Source: Methanosphaera sp. rholeuAM130 (GTDB lineage Archaea > Methanobacteriota > Methanobacteria > Methanobacteriales > Methanobacteriaceae). From it: a stretch of 7,040 bases of DNA. The notes under the pieces were generated by a model, which was not told where the DNA came from, searched no databases, and saw only the letters and a list, made by a program, of their open reading frames with translations. Below, piece by piece: positions 1 to 6,099 of the stretch (its first letter is position 1; each line of letters starts with the position of its first letter). Position numbers and translations under genes: made by a program. Location of the stretch: the NCBI GenBank assembly GCA_003266065.1, contig MUZY01000158.1:15014-22053 (forward strand). The letters are read 5' to 3'.

Positions 1-1329
1 GCTTGTGATCTTATCAGGTCACATATTGAAAAACAGCATGTTGTGAGAATAATCTCTCACAATGATGCTGATGGACTAACATCCGCCGGAGTATTGGCCA
101 ATGCCATTACAAAGGCGGGTGGCAGATTCCACGTTACTATATTGCCTCGTCTTAGAAACAGTAACGTTAAGGAACTTACTAAGTCAAGGTATAAACTATT
201 TATTTTCTCGGATATGGGTAGTGGATGCTTGGAGAGCATATCGAAATTAAAGGGTGACGTCGTTATAGCAGATCATCATCAGGTACCTGACGGCGGCGAC
301 TATGAGATAGAATCCGAAAACAACACCATGATTCATGTAAATCCACATATCTACAACATTGATGGAACCAAGGATGTCAGCGGTTCAGGGCTATCATACT
401 TATCTGTACATGACTTTGAATACTATGAACTGGCAGGATTGGCTTTAACCGGTGCATATGGTGATATGCAGTTTAAAAATGGTCCTACAGGCATTAATAA
501 ACTTATTTTAGATGAAGCTATTGAACATGATGCCATGACTGTAAAGGATGACTTGAAATTGGCCTATGCAAACAGTCAGAATTTGCAAAAATCAATATGT
601 TATACATATACGCCTGTCTTAAAGGATTTATCAGGTGATATGGATAAATGCGGCGAATTTTTAGATAATCTGAACATCGACAGGAATAAATCGTTAAGTC
701 AACTGTCAAATGATGAATACGATAAAATCAAGGATGAGTTAATCAATATCAATAGGGACATCTACGGCAAGGTCTATAACATCACCAACATCAGAGGGGA
801 ACTCAGTAATATTGAGGAATACTCCAATCTCTTGAATGCATGTGGCAAAAACAAGGAGTATAGTGCTGCGGTAAGTATTGAATTGGGAAAGTATAATCAG
901 ATGGATTATGCCCTTAACCTGTTATCGGATTATGCAAATACCATGCAGAAAGGTGTTGAATGGATTAAACGAGAGGGCAGTATTGAAAAATCCCATATAC
1001 AATACATTTACACAGAGGATAAACAAAAAAAGCAGGTAGCCGCAGCAGTCAGCAGCATAGGTATTGAATTGGGCATATTGCCGGACAAGCCTATCTTAAG
1101 TCTGATGAAGATGGACAATCTGATAAAGGTTTCATCCAGAACCACTGATAACATGGTCAAAAAGGGTGTTAACTTAGGTCAAATAATGAACCAGGCATCG
1201 AATAATTTCAATGGCTCAGGTGGAGGTCATAACATAGCTGCCGGTGCAACCATACCATTTGACCAGAAGGACAATTTCATCAATTTAGTCAATGAAATGG
1301 TTGAATATCAAATTAAACAGGAAGAATAA
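1..1329 (+). CDS. recJ: Archaeal RecJ-like DHH-family nuclease (GAN/Cdc45-type), 5'-truncated by window edge
   Basis: This is a single-strand-specific nuclease of the DHH phosphoesterase superfamily. Archaeal members (GAN, RecJ1/2) are related to eukaryotic Cdc45 and can join GINS and MCM at the replication fork. The catalytic DHH domain shows an NDADG motif (61-75), a DMGSG segment near 214-228, the DHHQ metal-binding motif (271-282) and a later GAYGDMQ segment. A C-terminal DHHA1 substrate-binding domain ends in a GSGGGH motif (1213-1230). The frame is open from base 1 and encodes 14 plausible residues before the GTG at 43. Those residues run straight into the first beta strand, so the GTG is an internal valine and the real start lies upstream. 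About 442 residues are visible, near full family length. The acnX gene follows closely. The family call is firm, but which archaeal RecJ paralogue this is, and whether it binds GINS, is inferred. Confidence 0.9.
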   Translation, partial: ACDLIRSHIEKQHVVRIISHNDADGLTSAGVLANAITKAGGRFHVTILPRLRNSNVKELTKSRYKLFIFSDMGSGCLESISKLKGDVVIADHHQVPDGGDYEIESENNTMIHVNPHIYNIDGTKDVSGSGLSYLSVHDFEYYELAGLALTGAYGDMQFKNGPTGINKLILDEAIEHDAMTVKDDLKLAYANSQNLQKSICYTYTPVLKDLSGDMDKCGEFLDNLNIDRNKSLSQLSNDEYDKIKDELININRDIYGKVYNITNIRGELSNIEEYSNLLNACGKNKEYSAAVSIELGKYNQMDYALNLLSDYANTMQKGVEWIKREGSIEKSHIQYIYTEDKQKKQVAAAVSSIGIELGILPDKPILSLMKMDNLIKVSSRTTDNMVKKGVNLGQIMNQASNNFNGSGGGHNIAAGATIPFDQKDNFINLVNEMVEYQIKQEE

Positions 1330-1335
1330 ATACAA

Positions 1336-1340
1336 GTGAT
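1336..1340 (+). promoter_or_regulatory. Ribosome binding site for acnX (decides the start)
   Basis: GTGAT here pairs with the archaeal 16S tail (core ...ATCACCTCC). It sits 4 bases before the ATG at 1345, the spacing expected for this part of the Shine-Dalgarno sequence. The GTG at its left end could be read as an in-frame start, but it makes more sense as part of the binding site. Confidence 0.6.
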
Positions 1341-1344
1341 TATT

Positions 1345-2544
1345 ATGCAACTTACTAAGTATGAAGAAGATATGATAAATGGTGAATATGGAGAGGGTAA
1401 GGCAGAATGTATGGAAATTCTTGTAAGTCTGGGTAAAATATACGATGCCGAAAAGATGGTTCCCATCACATCAGCACAGGTATCCGGAGTTAGCTATAAA
1501 ACTATTGGAGATGCGGGACTGGATTTTGTGGTTGACCTGGGAAAAAAGGCAGACATCTCACTTGAATGCATGCTTAACCCCGCAGGCGTAGACATCGAAA
1601 ATTGGAAGGAACTTGGCTTCAGCGAAGAATTTGCCAAAAAACAGATTGATATCATCAAGGGATATGAAAGTATTGGGGTAATGAGTACATGTACATGTAC
1701 GCCATATCTGATAGGCAATACCCCCCTACTTAACGATCATATAGCATGGAGTGAATCATCGGCCGTATGCTATGCCAACAGCGTCATCGGTGCACGTACC
1801 AATCGTGAAGGTGGACCCAGCGCATTGCTTGCAGCAATCGTAGGCAGGACTCCATACTACGCTAATCATATAAAGGAAAACAGAAAGGCGGACATCATAT
1901 TCAACGTTGACTATGACTTTAACAATGAAGCTGAAATCGGTGCATTGGGTTATTATGTCGGCCAAATAGTCAATGACAAGAAGCCGTACTTCAAATTGAA
2001 CGGTAATCCGGGTAGAAATAACCTTAAACTCCTGGGTGCTGCATTGGCCTCAAGCGGTGCAGTTAGTTTGTATCATGCTGAGGGTATTACTCCCGAATCC
2101 GAATTTGCCCGTAATCACGATAACTTCGAAGAACTTGAAGTCGTTGAAGTGGATTCTTCAATTATCAAGGATAATGTGGAAGGATTGACAACTACAGACA
2201 AGACCCCCGACCTTGTATGTCTTGGATGTCCTCATGCATCAATTACTGAAATACAGAAAGTTGCAAACATCCTTAAGGGTAAAAGATTATCAAAGGATTT
2301 GTGGATATGTACATCCAGGGCAACAAAATCCATCGCGGATCAATGCGGATACCTTGATATAATAGAACAGGCCGGTGGTAAGATTGTATCCGATACGTGT
2401 ATGGTGGTTGCCCCCGTTGAAGACTTAAACTATGAAGTCATTGGAGTCAACTCGGCCAAAGCGGCCAATTACGTACCGAACATGTGTAAACTTGATGTCG
2501 TCTACGACACCTGTGAAAATTTAATTGATATGATTATAAAGTAA
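1345..2544 (+). CDS. acnX: AcnX-type phosphomevalonate dehydratase, large subunit (DUF521)
   Basis: This is an aconitase X family protein. In archaea the large subunit, with a small DUF126 subunit, dehydrates mevalonate 5-phosphate to trans-anhydromevalonate phosphate. That step belongs to the modified mevalonate pathway leading to isoprenoid membrane lipids, and the enzyme carries an iron-sulfur cluster. From ATG 1345 the protein has 399 residues, the usual length for an archaeal large subunit. Family-like segments are STCTCTP (114-120), SAVCYANS then GARTNREGGPSA (139-160), CLGCPHASITEI (292-303), and a C-terminal part with C322, C334 and C352. Several of these cysteines are candidate cluster ligands; I cannot say which. 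A GTG at 1336 would add three residues but overlaps the ribosome binding site. The 15-base gap after recJ suggests cotranscription. The small subunit is not in this window. Bacterial AcnX relatives act on hydroxyproline, but the archaeal context favours the mevalonate role. Confidence 0.88.
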   Translation: MQLTKYEEDMINGEYGEGKAECMEILVSLGKIYDAEKMVPITSAQVSGVSYKTIGDAGLDFVVDLGKKADISLECMLNPAGVDIENWKELGFSEEFAKKQIDIIKGYESIGVMSTCTCTPYLIGNTPLLNDHIAWSESSAVCYANSVIGARTNREGGPSALLAAIVGRTPYYANHIKENRKADIIFNVDYDFNNEAEIGALGYYVGQIVNDKKPYFKLNGNPGRNNLKLLGAALASSGAVSLYHAEGITPESEFARNHDNFEELEVVEVDSSIIKDNVEGLTTTDKTPDLVCLGCPHASITEIQKVANILKGKRLSKDLWICTSRATKSIADQCGYLDIIEQAGGKIVSDTCMVVAPVEDLNYEVIGVNSAKAANYVPNMCKLDVVYDTCENLIDMIIK

Positions 2545-2623
2545 AAATTATTAAAAAATTATGCAAAATAATAATATTAATAACCAATATAAATATTAGC
2601 ATAAAAATTAAGGAGGAAATCAT
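2545..2623 (+). promoter_or_regulatory. AT-rich promoter region of the DUF5654-type gene, with candidate TATA box
   Basis: This 79-base gap is almost pure A/T up to the ribosome binding site. TATAAATA at 2588-2595 matches an archaeal TATA box, but the usual distance of about 25 bases would put the RNA start inside or beside the ribosome binding site. A less perfect AT element around 2572-2583 would give an RNA start near 2604 and leave that site intact. I favour an independent promoter but cannot fix the element by eye. Confidence 0.4.
2611..2616 (+). promoter_or_regulatory. Strong Shine-Dalgarno site (AGGAGG)
   Basis: A complete AGGAGG lies 7 bases before the ATG at 2624. It is the best ribosome binding site in the window; the larger genes have partial sites or none. 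It confirms the start of the small membrane protein and suggests efficient translation. Confidence 0.85.
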
Positions 2624-2872
2624 ATGGCTGATCAAGTACATAAAGAAATTTTAAAAACTATATCTGTCCTCATGACTACTGCCTTTGCATTTGTTGCAGG
2701 TTCTGCATGGAATGGAGCTATTGAAGCTTTAATTACGGAAGTAATTGGAGAATCAGGTTCTGCAGTTACAGGAATGTTAATTTACGCTATCGTTGTAACA
2801 ATCGTAGCAGTTGTAGTAACATTAATTATAGGTAGATTAGTTGGTAAAGCAGGAATAGAAATAGACGAATAA
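2624..2872 (+). CDS. Small two-helix membrane protein, DUF5654-like, function unknown
   Basis: This 82-residue protein has a short charged N-terminus (1-11), a first hydrophobic segment at about 13-37 that includes GSAWNGAIEAL (26-36), a glycine/serine-rich loop near 42-50 and a second strongly hydrophobic helix at about 51-70. It ends in a mixed-charge tail, GKAGIEIDE. It resembles the archaeal DUF5654 family by length, by the AWN-x-AI-x-AL pattern of helix one and by the valine-rich second helix; this is from memory. There is no signal peptide or catalytic motif, and the role is unknown. The gene has a perfect Shine-Dalgarno site, AT-rich promoter-like DNA upstream and a stem-loop with T-run at its end, so it probably forms its own transcript. 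Codon use differs from its neighbours: all three lysines are AAA and five of six leucines TTA, while nearby genes often use AAG, TTG and CTT. That fits high expression. The gene itself is solid; the family name is less sure. Confidence 0.8.
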   Translation: MADQVHKEILKTISVLMTTAFAFVAGSAWNGAIEALITEVIGESGSAVTGMLIYAIVVTIVAVVVTLIIGRLVGKAGIEIDE

Positions 2873-2891
2873 GTCTATTCATCCCTTTTTT
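2860..2891 (+). terminator. Stem-loop and T-run ending the DUF5654-type transcript
   Basis: AATAGAC (2860-2866) and GTCTATT (2873-2879) form a perfect 7-base-pair stem around a 6-base loop containing the stop codon. Six T residues follow at 2886-2891. Archaeal RNA polymerase terminates at oligo-T even without a hairpin, so the T-run is the stronger part of this call. Confidence 0.55.
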
Positions 2892-3059
2892 ACTTATTTT
2901 AATTAAAATATATGAATTATATCGATAAACCCCAATACAAAATCATTACATACATTTTTTAAAAGAATAAATTTCAATTCAAAATAGTGCATATTTTTGA
3001 GTAATACTTTTTTATCAAAAAATAAAATTAATTAAGTATTTACAACAAAGAAATTATTA
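2873..3059 (+). promoter_or_regulatory. AT-rich intergenic region upstream of hef, promoter expected but not resolved
   Basis: This 187-base gap holds the T-run of the preceding gene, a perfect 16-base palindrome (2895-2910), and several TATA-like stretches including AAATATAT (2905-2912) and ATATTTTT (2991-2998). The second would place the RNA start near 3020, about 40 bases before the hef ATG. An AATACTT (3003-3009) and AAGTATT (3034-3040) pair flank the proximal part. In such AT-rich DNA none of these is decisive. No convincing small gene or RNA is seen. Confidence 0.35.
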
Positions 3060-5303
3060 ATGAATAACTGGATTGAACATAAATACATCAAGAAAAATAC
3101 TATTGAAGGCAGACGTTATCAGCAGAATTTAGCCATGAGCGTGCTTAAAAAAGGCAACACAATGATAATAGCACCGACTGCTATGGGAAAAACTGTAGTA
3201 GCCGCATTGATTACTGCTGAAAGATTAAAAAACTTCAATAACAGCAAAATACTTATTTTAGCTCCAAGCAAGCCTTTGACGCTGCAGCATGAAAAAAGCT
3301 TCAAGAAATTCATAAACGCACCTGTAGTTAGCCTTACGGGTAATGACAAGCCCGATGACAGAAAACAGCTTTGGAATGACAATCAGGTAATATGTGCAAC
3401 ACCACAGACAATAGAATCAGACATCATCTCAAGGCTTTATAACTTCAAGGACGTGTCACTTATTATCTTCGATGAATGTCACCATGCTGTAGGCTCTTAT
3501 TCATACGTATATCTGGCACAAAAATACGTTCAGCAGGCAAAAAATCAATTGATACTGGGTCTTACCGCTTCACCGGGATGGGAAGAAAAGAAGATTAAGG
3601 AAGTCTCGCACAACATATACGTTAATGAGATAATCATAAAAAGTGAAGAGGATCCTGACGTTGCTCCCTACTTTAACCAGATACAGACAAAATGGATTAA
3701 GGTAAAATTAACGCCTGAACTGCTGGAAGTAAAAAAATTGATGGATGAATGCCTTAAGCTAAGACTTCAAACGCTTAAAAAATTAGGCATCATTGATTCA
3801 ATCGCAAAACCTTCAAAAAAGGAAATACTTGTAGAACAGTCAAGGCTTCAGCAGAAAATTGCATCCGAAAGTACGCCAAAAAAAGAATACTTTACTGGAA
3901 TTTCACTTCTTACCGAAGTAATTAATATAATGCATTCAAAAGAACTGCTTGAAACGCAAACTCTTAAAACATTGAACAATTACTTCAAAAGACTTGAAAA
4001 GAAAAAGACAAAAGCCTCAAAATCACTTAAAAACGATTTTAAATTCAACAAGTCAGTGATGCTGGTTCGTCGATACATTGATGAAGATAAGGATCATCCG
4101 AAGATTAAAAGACTGATTGAACTGATTAATCAGATAATGAAGGAAGACGAAACGAATAAGATTATAGTATTCAGCCAGTTCAGGGATACGACCAAGACTA
4201 TATATGAATACTGTCAGGACAATGACATCAAATCACTCAGATTCTATGGTCAGGCATCCCACGATAACGATAAGGGATTAAGTCAGAAAAAGCAGATAGA
4301 AACGATTGAAGCATTTAAGAAAGAGGATTATAATGTATTGATATCAACAAGCGTAGCTGAAGAGGGTATTGACATACCATCGGTAGACTACGTCATATTG
4401 TATGAGCCTGTACCGTCAGAGATTAGGATGATACAAAGAAAAGGTCGTACCGGCCGTGAACATGAGGGTGAAATGTTTATACTGATGACGAAAGGCACAC
4501 TTGACGAATCGTACTATTGGTCCAGTCAAAGAAAAGAACGTGCAATGAAAAATAACATATATAATTCATATAGAAACGATAAGATTACGCTGGAAAATCA
4601 TTTTGCTAAAAAAGAGGATGTTACTCCGTATCAACAGGAATTTACCAATGCGGATGATGCTGAAGTTGTGATATATGTTGATTATCGGGAAAAGAATTCC
4701 AACATGATGAGGGAACTGGACAAGATAGGATGTGCTATAAAAGTTCAGAATATGGGTGTGGGCGACTATCAGATAACGGACGACATAATTATCGAAAGAA
4801 AGACTGTTGAAGACTTTTCAAAGTCAATTACCGACAAAAGATTATATCAACAGGCCAAGGAGTTGGTGTCAAACTGCAGCCATCCATTGATGATAATAGA
4901 AGGAGACAATATATACCATACATTCCTGCATCCAAACGCCATAAGAGGTGCACTGGCGGCAATAACCGTTGACTTCAAGATTCCTGTTATACAGACACAA
5001 AATGAAATTGACACGGCATTTATGCTAAAAAGAATTGCATTACGTCAGCAAAACAAGGATTCGAAAAAGGAAGTCAGTGTCAGAACAAGTGCAAAGCCTG
5101 TAATGTTGCCTGAACAGCAGTTGTTTATAGTGGAAAGTTTTCCATCAATAGGACCCGTGAATGCCAAAAACCTGCTTAGACATTTCAAAACAATAAAGAA
5201 TTTGATAAATGCCAGTAAGAAGGAGTTGAAAGAAGTTGAAGGAATTGGTGAAAAAACTGCCCAGGGCATTATCGAGGTAACACAAAAGGAATATAATGAG
5301 TAA
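3060..5303 (+). CDS. hef: Hef: archaeal FANCM/XPF-family helicase and structure-specific nuclease
   Basis: Hef unwinds and cuts branched DNA at stalled replication forks; it joins a FANCM-like SF2 helicase to an XPF-like nuclease. The 747-residue protein is close to the usual length (about 750). Helicase domain 1 has motif I APTAMGKT (38-45), DECHH (138-142) and TASPG (169-173). A lysine-rich insert (about 200-340) fits the branched-DNA-binding domain. Helicase domain 2 has FSQFRDTTKT (371-380) and motif VI QRKGRTGR (459-466). After a short linker (about 500-535) comes the ERCC4 nuclease with D541, R543, E544, GDY (568-570) and ERKTVEDF (579-586). Two helix-hairpin-helix repeats (about 694-702 and 726-735) end the protein. 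Both activities look intact. Motif I has alanine where the first glycine of GxGKT is usual. No Shine-Dalgarno site precedes the ATG, and a stop at 3033-3035 with no other start between excludes an earlier one. It leads a probable operon with trmI and pyrB. Confidence 0.95.
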   Translation: MNNWIEHKYIKKNTIEGRRYQQNLAMSVLKKGNTMIIAPTAMGKTVVAALITAERLKNFNNSKILILAPSKPLTLQHEKSFKKFINAPVVSLTGNDKPDDRKQLWNDNQVICATPQTIESDIISRLYNFKDVSLIIFDECHHAVGSYSYVYLAQKYVQQAKNQLILGLTASPGWEEKKIKEVSHNIYVNEIIIKSEEDPDVAPYFNQIQTKWIKVKLTPELLEVKKLMDECLKLRLQTLKKLGIIDSIAKPSKKEILVEQSRLQQKIASESTPKKEYFTGISLLTEVINIMHSKELLETQTLKTLNNYFKRLEKKKTKASKSLKNDFKFNKSVMLVRRYIDEDKDHPKIKRLIELINQIMKEDETNKIIVFSQFRDTTKTIYEYCQDNDIKSLRFYGQASHDNDKGLSQKKQIETIEAFKKEDYNVLISTSVAEEGIDIPSVDYVILYEPVPSEIRMIQRKGRTGREHEGEMFILMTKGTLDESYYWSSQRKERAMKNNIYNSYRNDKITLENHFAKKEDVTPYQQEFTNADDAEVVIYVDYREKNSNMMRELDKIGCAIKVQNMGVGDYQITDDIIIERKTVEDFSKSITDKRLYQQAKELVSNCSHPLMIIEGDNIYHTFLHPNAIRGALAAITVDFKIPVIQTQNEIDTAFMLKRIALRQQNKDSKKEVSVRTSAKPVMLPEQQLFIVESFPSIGPVNAKNLLRHFKTIKNLINASKKELKEVEGIGEKTAQGIIEVTQKEYNE

Positions 5304-5336
5304 CATATTAAATTTTGAAGAATAAATATATTGAAT

Positions 5337-5340
5337 AGGG
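5337..5340 (+). promoter_or_regulatory. Weak ribosome binding site for trmI
   Basis: AGGG lies 7 bases before the ATG at 5348 in the 44-base gap after hef. It is a partial match to the 16S tail but correctly spaced, and it supports this ATG as the start. Confidence 0.45.
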
Positions 5341-5347
5341 AATCAAC

Positions 5348-6082
5348 ATGAAGATAATTATAGACAAGAAAAATAGAAAGTACATCGTACATGATGAGGA
5401 ATTTCACTGTGAAAAGGGTGTCATACCCAGGGAGGTTATTGCAGACGCAGAAGTTGGCGACGTACTTGAAACACATATGGGCAAAAAGTACAGGGTCATA
5501 AATCCGAACATCAACGATTACATTGACCTGATGAAAAGGAAATGTTCAATATTATTGCCACAGGATTTGGGTTTGGTTGTAGGTTTTACCGGTGTCGGCA
5601 ACGGATCAAAGATTGTCGAATCAGGTACTGGTGCTGGAAGCAGCCTACTGTTTTTTGCTAATATAGTCGGTCCGCAGGGACATGTATCCAGCTATGAGAT
5701 AAGGGAAGACTTTGTGAAAATTGTAGAAAAGAACATTGATGGTACTGATTTTAACAACATTACCTTAAATCACCAGGATGTATCCGAGGGTTTTAAGGAG
5801 GAAGATGAAAGTACTGATTTGGTATTTCTTGATTTACCGAATCCTCATGATGTAATTAGGGATGCATATAGAATATTGAAGGTCGGCTCATTTATCGCCG
5901 TTTATACCCCCTATGTTGAACAGTTCCAGAGAGTGGTTAAAGAATTGGAGATAGCGGGATTTAAAGATATTAGGATAAGAGAAGGCAATGTAAGGGAACT
6001 TGAAATAAAAAACAACAGAACAAGACCCAACAGTAGAATGGCCGGTCATACAGGTTATATAACATTTGCAAGAAAGATTTGA
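5348..6082 (+). CDS. trmI: tRNA (adenine-N1)-methyltransferase TrmI
   Basis: TrmI uses S-adenosylmethionine to methylate N1 of adenine in the tRNA T-loop, at A58 and in some archaea also A57, which stabilises the tRNA fold. The 244-residue protein has the TrmI layout. A small N-terminal beta domain (about 1-55) is followed by a Rossmann methyltransferase domain with motif I VESGTGAGSS (90-99), an acidic ribose contact YEIRE (116-120), QDVSEG (143-148) and FLDLPNPHD (160-168). D162 there matches the catalytic aspartate of the family. YTPYVEQ (186-192) and a C-terminal GHTGYITFARK (233-243) are also typical. Family enzymes are homotetramers acting in the cytoplasm. The gene sits 44 bases after hef and 17 before pyrB, so it is probably the middle gene of one transcript; its role has no evident link to theirs. 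Other tRNA or protein methyltransferases are unlikely given the LPNP motif and C-terminus. Confidence 0.93.
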   Translation: MKIIIDKKNRKYIVHDEEFHCEKGVIPREVIADAEVGDVLETHMGKKYRVINPNINDYIDLMKRKCSILLPQDLGLVVGFTGVGNGSKIVESGTGAGSSLLFFANIVGPQGHVSSYEIREDFVKIVEKNIDGTDFNNITLNHQDVSEGFKEEDESTDLVFLDLPNPHDVIRDAYRILKVGSFIAVYTPYVEQFQRVVKELEIAGFKDIRIREGNVRELEIKNNRTRPNSRMAGHTGYITFARKI

Positions 6083-6085
6083 TTG

Positions 6086-6092
6086 AAAGGTG
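6086..6092 (+). promoter_or_regulatory. Ribosome binding site for pyrB (decides the start)
   Basis: AAAGGTG pairs well with the archaeal 16S tail and lies 7 bases before the ATG at 6100. An in-frame TTG at 6079 overlaps the trmI stop and lies upstream of this site, so it is not the likely start. Confidence 0.75.
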
Positions 6093-6099
6093 TGTATAT

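Noticed and set aside
1685..1700. Perfect 16-base palindrome GTACATGTACATGTAC
   Set aside because: It lies inside acnX and is explained by alternating Thr (ACA) and Cys (TGT) codons of the conserved STCTCT segment.
2912..2962. Possible 16-codon peptide starting at ATG 2912
   Set aside because: No ribosome binding site, very short and in AT-rich spacer; expected by chance.
3003..3040. Inverted pair AATACTT / AAGTATT upstream of hef
   Set aside because: Seven bases, 24 apart, in almost pure A/T DNA; too weak to call an operator or RNA structure on its own.
3119..3382. Open reverse-strand frame of 87 codons inside hef
   Set aside because: It is antisense to helicase motif I and neighbouring conserved sequence; its hydrophobic look comes from the complement of lysine-rich codons.
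5045..5476. Open reverse-strand frame of 143 codons across the hef-trmI junction
   Set aside because: It lies opposite the strongly conserved Hef C-terminus and TrmI start, has no recognisable motif and no ribosome binding site I can support.
6079..6099. TTG start for pyrB overlapping the trmI stop
   Set aside because: The good ribosome binding site lies downstream of it, and the ATG at 6100 gives the usual family N-terminus.
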